The translations under genes were made by a program, and so were the position numbers. From an uncultured Pelagibacteraceae bacterium (GTDB lineage: Bacteria > Pseudomonadota > Alphaproteobacteria > Pelagibacterales > Pelagibacteraceae), in contig CACMAZ010000003.1 in assembly GCA_902611815.1 (NCBI GenBank), positions 1 to 64,000 of the forward strand: 64,000 nucleotides of DNA, read 5' to 3'. This document shows positions 28,116 through 36,734 of this stretch, piece after piece. The notes below the pieces were generated by a model. The model saw nothing but the letters and a program-made list of their open reading frames with translations. It had not been told where the DNA came from and did not search any database. Every line of letters begins with the position of its first letter. The stretch's first letter is position 1.

Positions 28116-28220
28116 TGGAATTCTTAGATAATAAATGAATATTAGAATTTTTCAATTAAAAGTAGATAATTTTTTTATTGATTTAACATTAAATTAATAA
28201 TCAAATATATTTTTAAAAAG

Positions 28221-28229
28221 AGGAGGTGA
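28221..28229 (+). promoter_or_regulatory. Full-length Shine-Dalgarno sequence for dctP
   Basis: AGGAGGTGA is a nine-base match to the 3' end of 16S rRNA, the strongest in this window, ending one base before the dctP ATG at 28231. Most genes here have weak or no Shine-Dalgarno sequences, so this marks dctP for very high translation, as expected for a binding protein. Confidence 0.8.
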
Positions 28230-28230
28230 A

Positions 28231-29199
28231 ATGAGAATAATAAAATACTTTATTTCAATATTAACATCACTACTTTTACTTTCAAATGTATCATATGCTG
28301 AAAAATGGGATATGGCGTTAGCTTATGGTGCGGGTAATTTTCATTCTGCAAATGCAACTGAATTTGCAAAAAATGTAACTGAAAAAAGTGGTGGTAAACT
28401 AACTATAGTCACACATCCAGGTGGATCATTATTTAAGGGTGGAGAAATTTTTAGAGCAGTTAGAACAGGGCAAGCCCCAATTGGTGAAAGATTTATGTCG
28501 GCATTAGGTAAAGAAGATCCTTTACTTGAAATCGATTCTTTACCTTTTTTAGCTACATCGTACACAGATGCTATGAAATTATATAAAGCATCAAAAGCTG
28601 AAATAGCAAAAAGCTTAGATGCAAAAGGTTTAGTATTTTTATATGCAGTACCTTGGCCTGCTCAAGGATTATATTCTAAAAAAGAGATAAATAGTGTTGC
28701 AGATTTAAAAGGATTAAAGTTTAGAGCTTATAATGGTGCTACAATTAGAATTGCTGAGCTAACTGGTATGGCTCCAACTAAAATTGAAGCAGCAGAGATA
28801 TCTCAAGCATTTTCTACAGGAGCTGTTGAAAGTATGATTACCTCGCCAACAACTGGAAAGAATAGTAAGATTTGGGAAAACGGAGTTAAATATTTTTATG
28901 ATATAGCTGCTTGGTTTCCAAAAAATATGATAATTGCAAATAAAAAAGCTTGGAACAAATTAGATAAAGAAACTCAAGACTTAATTATGAAAGAAGCGGC
29001 TCTTGCTGAAAGAAAAGGGTGGCAACTTTCAAAAATGGGAAATAAGAATGACAAGAAAGCTTTAGCTGATGCTGGAATGAGTGTTGGTAAAGTCAATTCT
29101 GCATTAAAGCAACATTTTGAAAAAGTTGGATCTCAAATGGCATCTGAATGGACAAAGAAAGCCGGCGCTAGAGGTCAATCCGTTTTATCTGCTTATTAA
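28231..29199 (+). CDS. dctP: TRAP transporter periplasmic solute-binding protein DctP
   Basis: 322 residues with a signal peptide (about 1-23) and the DctP fold. The GLKFRAYNGATIRI segment carries the conserved Arg that grips the substrate carboxylate. ISQAFSTGAVESMITSPTTG and KNMIIANKKAW follow in the usual order. It captures a carboxylic acid in the periplasm and delivers it to DctQM. The gene has a perfect Shine-Dalgarno sequence and is followed by a hairpin. Ligand is not predictable from sequence; the neighbouring pxp genes suggest 5-oxoproline or another small acid. Confidence 0.9.
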   Translation: MRIIKYFISILTSLLLLSNVSYAEKWDMALAYGAGNFHSANATEFAKNVTEKSGGKLTIVTHPGGSLFKGGEIFRAVRTGQAPIGERFMSALGKEDPLLEIDSLPFLATSYTDAMKLYKASKAEIAKSLDAKGLVFLYAVPWPAQGLYSKKEINSVADLKGLKFRAYNGATIRIAELTGMAPTKIEAAEISQAFSTGAVESMITSPTTGKNSKIWENGVKYFYDIAAWFPKNMIIANKKAWNKLDKETQDLIMKEAALAERKGWQLSKMGNKNDKKALADAGMSVGKVNSALKQHFEKVGSQMASEWTKKAGARGQSVLSAY

Positions 29200-29211
29200 A
29201 TAATCTTTTCT

Positions 29212-29239
29212 AAAGGCCGTTAAAATTTTAGCGGCCTTT
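29212..29239 (+). terminator. Hairpin between dctP and dctQ
   Basis: AAAGGCCGTTAAAA (29212-29225) pairs with TTTTAGCGGCCTTT (29226-29239) with one G-U pair; in practice the central A/T pairs form the loop. Lying between the binding-protein gene and the permease genes of one operon, it most likely acts as a partial terminator or 3' stabiliser, giving more DctP than DctQM. Confidence 0.8.
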
Positions 29240-29245
29240 AATCAT

Positions 29246-29731
29246 ATGCTAAATAAAATCAATTTTTATCTAGAAAAAATCTATAAATTTTCGGGGTATA
29301 TTGCTGCTTTGTTTTTAATCTTTATAGCTATTTTTATATTAATAGGAATTTCCTCTAGAATTTTTGGTTTTTATATTCGAGGTTTGTCTGAATACTCAGG
29401 TTATTGTATGGCTGCTTCTACATTCTTCGCTTTAGCTTATACATTTAGCGAGGGAGGACATATAAGAATTACATTATTTATAGAAAAACTTAACAAGAAA
29501 TTCAGAAAAATATTTGAAATTTGGTGTCTATCGATTGCTTCAATATTTTCAGGTTATTTAGCATATTATTTTGTTAAAATGCTTATTATTTCTTTTAAAT
29601 TTGAAGAGAGAAGTGAAGGTGCTGATGAAATATTAATATGGATTCCTCAATCACCATTAGCCATAGGTTCAATTATTCTTTTTGTGTGTATTTTACATAA
29701 TCTATTAAAATATCTTATTAAAAATGACTGA
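29246..29731 (+). CDS. dctQ: TRAP transporter small permease subunit DctQ
   Basis: 161 residues with four membrane helices, the layout of DctQ, including LSEYSGYCMAASTFFALAYTF and GGHIRITLFIEKL around helix 2. It pairs with DctM to form the membrane complex that uses a sodium gradient. It sits between dctP and dctM and overlaps dctM by 8 nt, so the two permease subunits are translationally coupled. Confidence 0.88.
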   Translation: MLNKINFYLEKIYKFSGYIAALFLIFIAIFILIGISSRIFGFYIRGLSEYSGYCMAASTFFALAYTFSEGGHIRITLFIEKLNKKFRKIFEIWCLSIASIFSGYLAYYFVKMLIISFKFEERSEGADEILIWIPQSPLAIGSIILFVCILHNLLKYLIKND

Positions 29732-31034
29732 AATATTACTTAGTGTATTTTTTATTTCAATTCTTTTAATTTTCTTAAGCACTGGTGTTTGGGTTGCCTT
29801 AAGTATGATAGGTGTTTCTACAATTGCAATGACTTTATTCACTACAAGACCAGTTGGAGATGCAATGGCAACCACAATATGGGGCACCTCTTCTTCATGG
29901 ACTTTAACAGCTTTGCCACTATTTGTTTGGATGGGAGAAATACTTTTTAGAACTAAATTGTCAGAAAATCTTTTTGAGGGATTATCTCCCTGGATGCAAA
30001 AATTACCTGGCGGATTAATTCATGTTAATGTAGTTGGTTGTGCACTATTTGCTGCCATTTCTGGGTCTTCGGCTGCTACTGTCGCCACAGTTGGAAAAAT
30101 GTCAATACCAGAGCTTAGAAAAAGAAATTATCCAGAAAAAATATTATTAGGTAGTTTGGCAGGCTCAGGGACTTTGGGATTATTAATTCCGCCTTCAATA
30201 ATTTTAATTATTTATGGTGTAACAGTTCAGGAGTCCATAGCAAAATTATTTGTTGCTGGAATTATTCCTGGAATAATGATTGCACTTATTTTTATGGGAT
30301 ATGTAATTTTATGGTCTATTTTCAACAAAAAAGAAATGCCATCTATTTTGACTAATTATAGTTTTGGAGAAAAAATTAAAAGATCAGGTCAATTAATTCC
30401 AGTTATACTTTTGATTATTTCAGTAATTGGTTCTATTTACACAGGTATTGCAACTGCAACAGAAGCTGCATCATTAGGAGTTGTTGGTGCTTTAATACTC
30501 TCTTATTTCCAAAAAAGTTTAAATTGGAATACATTCAAAAATTCATTGTTAGGGGCTACAATTACATCATGTATGATTTCTTTTATATTAGCTGGCTCTG
30601 CTTTTTTATCTCTTGCAATGGGTTTTACAGGGCTTCCAAGAAATTTAGCTTTATGGATTAATAGTCTTGATCTTTCTCCATACATTTTAATTTTTGCTCT
30701 AATGATATTTTATATAATTTTAGGCATGTTTTTAGATGGAATATCTGCTGTAGTTTTAACAATGGCGATTATAGAACCGATGATTAGACAAGCCGGTTTT
30801 GATATGATTTGGTTTGGAATATTTCTTGTAGTGGTCGTAGAAATGGCTCAAATTACCCCTCCTGTTGGGTTTAACTTATTTGTGCTTCAAGGAATGGCAA
30901 AAAAAGATATGGGTTTTATTGCTAAAAGTGCGTTCCCATTATTTTTATTAATGATTTTTGCAACAATTATATTAATAATTTTTCCCGAAATAGTAATGTG
31001 GCTACCAGAACAAATGATACAAAATATTAATTAA
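29724..31034 (+). CDS. dctM: TRAP transporter large permease subunit DctM
   Basis: 436 residues with about 12 membrane helices of the DctM/Siam fold. Family motifs seen are GSSAATVATVGKMSIPELRK, GTLGLLIPPSIILIIYG, TATEAASLGVVGAL and the QITPPVGFNLFVLQG region. It is the sodium-driven channel subunit. The 3' end overlaps the convergent TPR-protein gene by 4 nt. Confidence 0.95.
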   Translation: MTEILLSVFFISILLIFLSTGVWVALSMIGVSTIAMTLFTTRPVGDAMATTIWGTSSSWTLTALPLFVWMGEILFRTKLSENLFEGLSPWMQKLPGGLIHVNVVGCALFAAISGSSAATVATVGKMSIPELRKRNYPEKILLGSLAGSGTLGLLIPPSIILIIYGVTVQESIAKLFVAGIIPGIMIALIFMGYVILWSIFNKKEMPSILTNYSFGEKIKRSGQLIPVILLIISVIGSIYTGIATATEAASLGVVGALILSYFQKSLNWNTFKNSLLGATITSCMISFILAGSAFLSLAMGFTGLPRNLALWINSLDLSPYILIFALMIFYIILGMFLDGISAVVLTMAIIEPMIRQAGFDMIWFGIFLVVVVEMAQITPPVGFNLFVLQGMAKKDMGFIAKSAFPLFLLMIFATIILIIFPEIVMWLPEQMIQNIN

Positions 31035-31534
31035 TATTTTGATTGTTTTGTTCCATCAATTACTTTTTTAAGTTCATTGTATTCTTTACAATTGCAATCT
31101 TCTAGAGCTGCCAATCTTTTTTTTGCTTCATCCATTCTATTCGTTGCAACAAATAATTCTCCCATGTATTCATTTATACCTACATGTTTAGGATCAATTT
31201 CTAATCCCATAGAGTAATAAATCTCAGCATTATCATAGTCGCCGATCTTTCTGTGAGAAAAACCTAAAAGATTTAACGTATCAGGATTGCTTGGATTTTG
31301 AGAATTTGCCTCAAGTAATTTTACAATTGCCTTTTCGTACATCTTTTTAGCTTTGTTTTGTTTATTTTTTTTTTCTAATTTTTTTGCTTTAGAAACCAAT
31401 TTTTTTCCGACATCAAATTTTGTAGATGCCTTAACCCCTTTACTTGCAGTATCTTTAGAATCTGGCGCTGGTCCAGCCGAAAGAACAATTGAACTATAAA
31501 AACATATAAAAATTGCTAAAATTAATTTTTTCAT
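31031..31534 (-). CDS. Exported TPR-repeat protein
   Basis: 167 residues. A signal peptide (about 1-19) is followed by a Lys-rich stretch and at least two TPR units (about 80-150), seen as NPDTLNLLGFSHRKIGDYDNAEIYYSMGLEIDP and its repeat-like continuation through MGELF. TPR proteins act as scaffolds. It is probably periplasmic and lies 4 nt downstream of pxpA on the same strand, so it may be co-expressed with 5-oxoprolinase, though no functional link is evident. Confidence 0.75.
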   Translation of the reverse strand: MKKLILAIFICFYSSIVLSAGPAPDSKDTASKGVKASTKFDVGKKLVSKAKKLEKKNKQNKAKKMYEKAIVKLLEANSQNPSNPDTLNLLGFSHRKIGDYDNAEIYYSMGLEIDPKHVGINEYMGELFVATNRMDEAKKRLAALEDCNCKEYNELKKVIDGTKQSKY

Positions 31535-31538
31535 TGAA

Positions 31539-32312
31539 TTATAAAAACTTTTTTAAATTATTTAATGGTTTAAGACATACATCATTTTCTTCAAGAACTT
31601 TTTTAATTTGATTTGCAGTTTCTAACGATTGAATATTATCACCATGTATACATATAGAGTCTATTTGACATTTAATTTTTTTTCCAGAAAAGCAATTTAT
31701 AGATTGGTTTTCAACCATTTCTAGAACGTGTTTTTTACATTTATCTGGATCAGTTATAACTGCATTACTTTTACTTCTAGAAACAAGATTGCCATCATCC
31801 TCATAATTCCTATCTGCAAATATTTCACATGCTACTTTCATATCGAATTTTCTAGCAGCATGCTCCATTTTTGATCCAGTTGGCACCAGATAAATCAAAT
31901 TTTTATCAATATTAAAAATTGTTTCAGCCAATATTTTTGATAAATTTAGATCATCACAAGCCATATTGTTTAGTGCCCCATGAGGTTTGATATGTGTAAC
32001 TTTAGTTTCAAGTTTTGCTGCAATATTTTCTAAAATTTGATATTGATCAATTATTAGTTTTCTAATCTCTCCCTCTGAAAGATTATGCCTTTTTCTTCCA
32101 AAGTTTTCAGGATCATTGAAAGAAGGATGTGCTCCAATACTAACATTATTTTTTTTTGAGATTTCTATTGTATTTTTCATAGTATCTTCATCGCCTGCAT
32201 GATAACCACACGCAATATTTGCGGAGTTAACAATCTTAAGCAAGTCTGGATCATGCTTTGTAGAATGATGCTTTGATTTTTCACCCAGGTCACAATTAAT
32301 ATTAATTTCCAT
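31539..32312 (-). CDS. pxpA: 5-oxoprolinase subunit A (LamB/YcsF family)
   Basis: 257 residues from the start chosen at 32312, where MEININCDLGEK matches the family N-terminus. A longer frame to 32396 would overlap the divergent pxpB and adds unrelated residues. Motifs INCDLGE, SANIACGYHAGD, VGAHPSFNDPENFGR and ICIHGDN are typical. With PxpB and PxpC it hydrolyses 5-oxoproline to glutamate using ATP. Here pxpA is divergent from pxpBC with 27 nt between starts, unlike the usual single operon. Confidence 0.93.
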   Translation of the reverse strand: MEININCDLGEKSKHHSTKHDPDLLKIVNSANIACGYHAGDEDTMKNTIEISKKNNVSIGAHPSFNDPENFGRKRHNLSEGEIRKLIIDQYQILENIAAKLETKVTHIKPHGALNNMACDDLNLSKILAETIFNIDKNLIYLVPTGSKMEHAARKFDMKVACEIFADRNYEDDGNLVSRSKSNAVITDPDKCKKHVLEMVENQSINCFSGKKIKCQIDSICIHGDNIQSLETANQIKKVLEENDVCLKPLNNLKKFL

Positions 32313-32339
32313 AAAATTTCTGATGAAGTATAACATTGT

Positions 32340-33017
32340 ATGATTAAAAATATAGTTAATCTTGGTGACGCAGCTTTGTATTGTGATTTTGGACATGAAG
32401 TTAATAAAGACATAAATTCAAAAGTAATTAGATATTTTAACACATTAAAATATAAAAAACTTAAAGGAGTCACAAATCTATCACCATCCTATAACAAATT
32501 AATAATCACATACAATCTAAGTGAAACTAGTTTTAATATTTTAAAAAAAGAGATAATAGAATTAGAAATTAATGACAATAAAGAGTATAATAGTCAAAAA
32601 ATTAATATTCCAATATGTTGTGACGACGAATTTTCATTAGACATAAAAAGATTAGAAAAAAAATTTAATAAATCAAAAAGTGAAATTATAAAAATATTTC
32701 TAAATAAAAGTTATTTTTGTTACATGACAGGTTTTGTTGCAGGCATGCCATTTTTAGGAGATATAGATAAAATAATTCAATTAAATAGATTAGAAACACC
32801 TAGAGTTAAAGTTCCAAAAGGTTCTGTTGGCTTAACCGAACAATTTTGTAATGTTTATACTTTTGAAAGCCCAGGTGGCTGGAACATAATTGGAAATACT
32901 CCTATAAATATATTTAATCCATCAGATCACAATAAACCTAATTTAATAAATCCTGGTGATGAAGTAAAATTTTATGAAATCCAAAAAAATGAGTATCACA
33001 AACTTTATGAAAAATAA
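32340..33017 (+). CDS. pxpB: 5-oxoprolinase subunit B (KipI family)
   Basis: 225 residues. The N-terminal part begins NLGDAALYCDFG. The C-terminal cyclophilin-like domain has GFVAGMPFLGDIDK, TPRVKVPKGSVGL and ESPGGWNIIGNTP, the diagnostic PxpB/KipI motifs. It forms a complex with PxpC. The start is 27 nt from the divergent pxpA start, and the 3' end overlaps pxpC. Confidence 0.93.
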   Translation: MIKNIVNLGDAALYCDFGHEVNKDINSKVIRYFNTLKYKKLKGVTNLSPSYNKLIITYNLSETSFNILKKEIIELEINDNKEYNSQKINIPICCDDEFSLDIKRLEKKFNKSKSEIIKIFLNKSYFCYMTGFVAGMPFLGDIDKIIQLNRLETPRVKVPKGSVGLTEQFCNVYTFESPGGWNIIGNTPINIFNPSDHNKPNLINPGDEVKFYEIQKNEYHKLYEK

Positions 33018-33954
33018 TTATTTTCAAGTAGTAAGAGGAGGATTAAATTCAACTTTCCAAGACAATGGCAGAGAAAACTTATATCATATTGGATTACCTT
33101 TTAGCGGAGCCATGGATAAAAGAAATTATCTAATTGCAAATAAACTAATCAATAATAATGAAAAAGATCCCGTAATTGAATTTGCTTTTCAGGGACCTTC
33201 ATTAAAATATTTTGGCGTAACTAGAGACATTGTGATTACTGGAAATGTAAATTTTAAGATAATTAAAAATGATAATACTGAACATTTAGGCGAGTGTTAC
33301 AGGACAATTAAGATATATGATGGTGATACAATCGATATTATATCAACCAATAAGTCTGTATATGGATATTTTTCTATAAGTGGTGGATTTAAATTAAGTA
33401 AAGTATGGGGTAGTTTTTCTACAACACTTAGAGCTAAGGTTGGGCCGAACAATGGTAATAAATTAATTAATGGTCAAGAGATAAAACTTAATGAGCCAAA
33501 AGAATCTTTAGATAGAAAATTAGATTTTATAAATTCTAATATTGAATTTATAAGAGTGATTAAAGGAACAAATTTTGATTATTTTTCCGAGCAGTCATTA
33601 AAAGATTTCTTTTCAAAAAAATATCAAGTTACAAAACTTTCAGATAGAATGGGAATGAGACTAGAAGGAACAAAGTTGATAAATATTAAAAGCACAAATA
33701 TTAAATCTGAGGGTTTGGTAAAAGGTACTATTCAAGTACCGGCAGATGGTAAACCAATTATATTGTTATCTGACCATGGCACCCTCGGTGGATACCCAAA
33801 ACTCGGAGTAGTTATAAGCGCTGATTATGACAAACTTGTTCAAATCCCACCAGGCTCAAAAGTAAAATTTAAAGAAATTGAATTAAAGGATGCTGAAAAT
33901 TTGTATAAAATATATAATATGGAAACAAACAATATTCTTAATAAAATTATATGA
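32989..33954 (+). CDS. pxpC: 5-oxoprolinase subunit C (KipA/AHS2 family)
   Basis: About 321 residues from 32989. In-frame Mets at 32974, 32989 and 33007 are all possible, and the conserved start of the fold is FQVVRGGLNSTFQDNGR. Later motifs are GLPFSGAMDKRNYLIAN, ISGGFKL and VPADGKPIILLSDHGTLGG, followed by YPKLGVVISADYD. It works with PxpB to carry out ATP-dependent ring opening with PxpA. The gene overlaps both pxpB (by about 29 nt) and panB (4 nt). Confidence 0.92.
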   Translation: MSITNFMKNNYFQVVRGGLNSTFQDNGRENLYHIGLPFSGAMDKRNYLIANKLINNNEKDPVIEFAFQGPSLKYFGVTRDIVITGNVNFKIIKNDNTEHLGECYRTIKIYDGDTIDIISTNKSVYGYFSISGGFKLSKVWGSFSTTLRAKVGPNNGNKLINGQEIKLNEPKESLDRKLDFINSNIEFIRVIKGTNFDYFSEQSLKDFFSKKYQVTKLSDRMGMRLEGTKLINIKSTNIKSEGLVKGTIQVPADGKPIILLSDHGTLGGYPKLGVVISADYDKLVQIPPGSKVKFKEIELKDAENLYKIYNMETNNILNKII

Positions 33955-34727
33955 ATCCTAAAATTAAAAAAATTTTATCAAAAAAAAATAAATCAAAAAT
34001 TATTTGTTTGACCTCTTATACAAAAAATTTTTCTGAAATTTTAGATAAATATACTGATATTATTTTAGTAGGCGACTCTCTAGGTTCTGTTTTATATTCA
34101 TTTGATACAACCAAAAATGTTAATCTTAGTATGATGATTGAACATTCAAAAAGTGTTAGGAAAGGCGTAAAAAAAAGTTTAATGGTTGTTGATATGCCAT
34201 ATAACACTTATAGAAATAAATCTGAGGCATTAAAAAACGCAAAAAAAATAATAAAAGACTCAAAAGCGGATGCAGTTAAACTTGAGGGTGGAAAAAAAAT
34301 TATAAACATAATCAAACATTTGAGAAAAAATAAAATAAATGTTATGGGACATCTAGGTATATTGCCACAAAGTCAAAAAGGCAAATTTAGATATAAAGGT
34401 AAAACTAGTTTAGAGAGAAAAAAATTATTAGCTGACGCTATGTTGTTACAAAAAAATGGTGTATTTTCTATTGTATTAGAATGTATTGAAACAAGTTTAT
34501 CAAAAAAAATTACCAAAGAGTTAAAGATCCCAACTATTGGTATTGGCTCTTCGGTTCATTGCGATGGACAAGTTTTAGTCACTGATGACTTAATTGGTTT
34601 AAACCTAACATCAATAAAATTTGTAAAAAGTTTTTACAATATCAGAAAGCACATAGAGCTAGCTATTAAAAGATTTAGCAGTGATGTAAAAAATAAAAAA
34701 TACCCTTCAAGTAAATTTAGTTATTAA
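33951..34727 (+). CDS. panB: 3-methyl-2-oxobutanoate hydroxymethyltransferase (PanB)
   Basis: 258 residues of the PanB TIM barrel. Recognisable segments are LTSYTKNFSEILDK, VGDSLGSVLYSFDTT (metal-binding Asp), VVDMPYNTY, KLEGG, VMGHLGILPQ and IPTIGIGSSVHCDGQVLV. It adds a hydroxymethyl group to 2-oxoisovalerate to start pantothenate synthesis. The first ~20 residues are unusually Lys-rich and the protein is divergent from typical PanB. It overlaps pxpC by 4 nt. No panC or panE is in this window. Confidence 0.85.
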   Translation: MNPKIKKILSKKNKSKIICLTSYTKNFSEILDKYTDIILVGDSLGSVLYSFDTTKNVNLSMMIEHSKSVRKGVKKSLMVVDMPYNTYRNKSEALKNAKKIIKDSKADAVKLEGGKKIINIIKHLRKNKINVMGHLGILPQSQKGKFRYKGKTSLERKKLLADAMLLQKNGVFSIVLECIETSLSKKITKELKIPTIGIGSSVHCDGQVLVTDDLIGLNLTSIKFVKSFYNIRKHIELAIKRFSSDVKNKKYPSSKFSY

Positions 34728-34729
34728 AT

Positions 34730-35944
34730 TTATCTTAGTTTTTTGCTTTTTAACTTTCCTTTTTTAAAATCAACTTCTACAAATGATCCTAAAGTATCAC
34801 CAAATTTATCAAACTCTACACCTGTTGCACCTTCATAATTTATCTTTTTACCGTCACGTAAAATCTCTATAGCTTTTTTAATTTCTCCAGGGTAAATTTT
34901 TACACCTGGTTTATTAGCTACATCATGTATAATATTATTAGTATCTGTTTCTGAATAAATTTTTGCAAAATTTGATAATATTATAATCGCCGCAGCGTCG
35001 TAAGACTCATTCGTGTAAGGACTATCAGGATCTATTCCTGATTTTTGTGCGAGATTAACAAATTTTTTTGAACCTAAATTTGATAACCCAGGCATATATC
35101 CAAAGGATTTTTTTAAATTTTTTTCCTTAAAATTATTAATTATTTTTTCCTCAATCATACCATCTGGTAAAATAAAAGTATCAAACATGCCAATCTCCAA
35201 CATTGCTTTGATTATTTTGTCACCTCCTGAATTTATATCACTTATAACTGCTAAGGCATCACCACCTGCAGCACTTAAAGTAGATATATGCTTTGAATAG
35301 TCATTCGTATTTTTATTATGTGGTACCATAACTGAAGTTTTAATATTATTTTTTTTTAAGGCTTTATCGTAAGTTTCTGCAAATTTTTTATAGTCTCTAT
35401 CACTGCTATAAGAAATAGCTAAATTCCGAATACCTCTATCTTTTGTAATATCTGCTAATATCTGACTTCCTCTAATTTTTGAAGGAGTTGTTCTAAAAAC
35501 AAAATCATTATCTTTTAATCCCATCAACTCATTTGAAGAGTCTGCTGGTGAAATTATTAACACTTTTTTGGGTATAAAAATTTCTTCTGCTATTTTTTTA
35601 GTAATATTGGGACATGCAGCACCTATAATTGCACTAACTCCATCTCTAATAAGTTTTTTTGCTGCATTCTTTGCTTTATTCGTATCATTACAAGTCGTAT
35701 CAGCTCTTTGTACTTTAAAAGATATTTCATTATTTAAATCTATTTCATTGGCCACCTCGTTAAACGCTAATTCTGCAGAGTCCGCCATTGACGGCGTTAA
35801 GCTTTCAACATTACCTGTGAAACCCAAAAATATACCAACCTTAATCTCTTTATTTTGTTGAGCAGAGACATTGGTTATTAAAATTAAAAAACAAATTAAA
35901 AAAGTCTGAATTTTCGTAAGTGATATTTTAATTATCATATGCAT
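34730..35944 (-). CDS. Branched-chain amino-acid-type ABC transporter substrate-binding protein (orphan)
   Basis: 404 residues with a signal peptide (about 1-28, ending NVSA-QQ) and a type I periplasmic binding fold (LivK-like): KVGIFLGFTGNVESLTPSMADSA-type opening, a Cys pair (TTCNDTNKAKNAAKKLI and GAACPNITK) and a NESYDAAAIIILS end. It would bind an amino acid or similar solute. No permease or ATPase gene for this system is nearby, so it is an orphan here. Starts at 35944 and 35938 are both possible. It is divergent from the EutA-like gene. Confidence 0.85.
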   Translation of the reverse strand: MHMIIKISLTKIQTFLICFLILITNVSAQQNKEIKVGIFLGFTGNVESLTPSMADSAELAFNEVANEIDLNNEISFKVQRADTTCNDTNKAKNAAKKLIRDGVSAIIGAACPNITKKIAEEIFIPKKVLIISPADSSNELMGLKDNDFVFRTTPSKIRGSQILADITKDRGIRNLAISYSSDRDYKKFAETYDKALKKNNIKTSVMVPHNKNTNDYSKHISTLSAAGGDALAVISDINSGGDKIIKAMLEIGMFDTFILPDGMIEEKIINNFKEKNLKKSFGYMPGLSNLGSKKFVNLAQKSGIDPDSPYTNESYDAAAIIILSNFAKIYSETDTNNIIHDVANKPGVKIYPGEIKKAIEILRDGKKINYEGATGVEFDKFGDTLGSFVEVDFKKGKLKSKKLR

Positions 35945-35984
35945 TAAACTTGGTATCTATAAAATTATAATATAACTTATTAAT

Positions 35985-36725
35985 ATGGATTCAAAAGTAA
36001 TAAAACCTCAATTTATAAAAAAAACAAATCCAAGAGTGGGCCTTATTGTATTATCAACAGATGTAATGATTGAAAAAGATTTTCTAAAAGTTTTTAATAA
36101 TGTCACAGCTGACCTTTTTATTAATAGAATAACAAATTATAACCCTGTTACAGCAGAAAATTTAAAAAAAATGACAAATAATATTACATCTGTTACAGCA
36201 AATATTTTACCTGGTGAGAAAGTTGATTGTGTAGTTTATGGATGCACTTCAGGAACAATTGTATCAGGATATGATAATATAAAAAAAAAAATTAATCTAG
36301 CAAAACCTAATGCTTCAGTAACAGCCCCTAGCACTGCAGCTTTAAATGCTTTAAAGAAAAAAAATATTAACAAGATATCGGTAGTCACACCATACATAAA
36401 GAGTGTCAATGATGATGTTGTCAATTTTTTTATAAATAATAATTTTGAAGTTACTTCAAACACATATTTCGACATAGAGTCTGATGTTGATATTGGGAAA
36501 GTAGACCAAGATAAATTATTTGAAATTTTATCTAACATTGATCACAAAAACGCAGAGGCATTATTTGTATCTTGTACATCATTACCAGTTTTAAATATTA
36601 TTGAAAAATTAGAAAAAAAATTAAATATGACTGTGCTATCAAGTAATCAAGCATTAATTTGGGAAACTTTAGAAAAAATTAATAGAAATAATTCTATAAA
36701 GGGTTATGGAAGTTTATTTTATTAA
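35985..36725 (+). CDS. Asp/Glu racemase-superfamily enzyme, maleate isomerase/EutA-like
   Basis: 246 residues of the Asp/Glu racemase superfamily with the paired catalytic Cys at Cys87 (VVYGCTSGT) and Cys197 (FVSCTSLP), as in maleate cis-trans isomerases and arylmalonate decarboxylases. EutA of ectoine-utilisation operons belongs to this family. The next gene, 9 nt downstream, is a DoeA/EutD-like ectoine hydrolase, which makes an EutA-like role the best guess. The reaction performed by EutA proteins is itself not firmly known. Confidence 0.8.
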   Translation: MDSKVIKPQFIKKTNPRVGLIVLSTDVMIEKDFLKVFNNVTADLFINRITNYNPVTAENLKKMTNNITSVTANILPGEKVDCVVYGCTSGTIVSGYDNIKKKINLAKPNASVTAPSTAALNALKKKNINKISVVTPYIKSVNDDVVNFFINNNFEVTSNTYFDIESDVDIGKVDQDKLFEILSNIDHKNAEALFVSCTSLPVLNIIEKLEKKLNMTVLSSNQALIWETLEKINRNNSIKGYGSLFY

Positions 36726-36734
36726 CTTAAGATT

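Noticed and set aside
28116..28230. Regulatory dyads in the TerC-dctP divergent gap
   Set aside because: Only a short 6-base AT-rich dyad was found, which is expected by chance; nothing beyond the ribosome-binding site is supportable.
32313..32396. Extended N-terminus of pxpA
   Set aside because: The added 28 residues do not match the family and would overlap the pxpB start; the conserved sequence begins at MEININCDLG.
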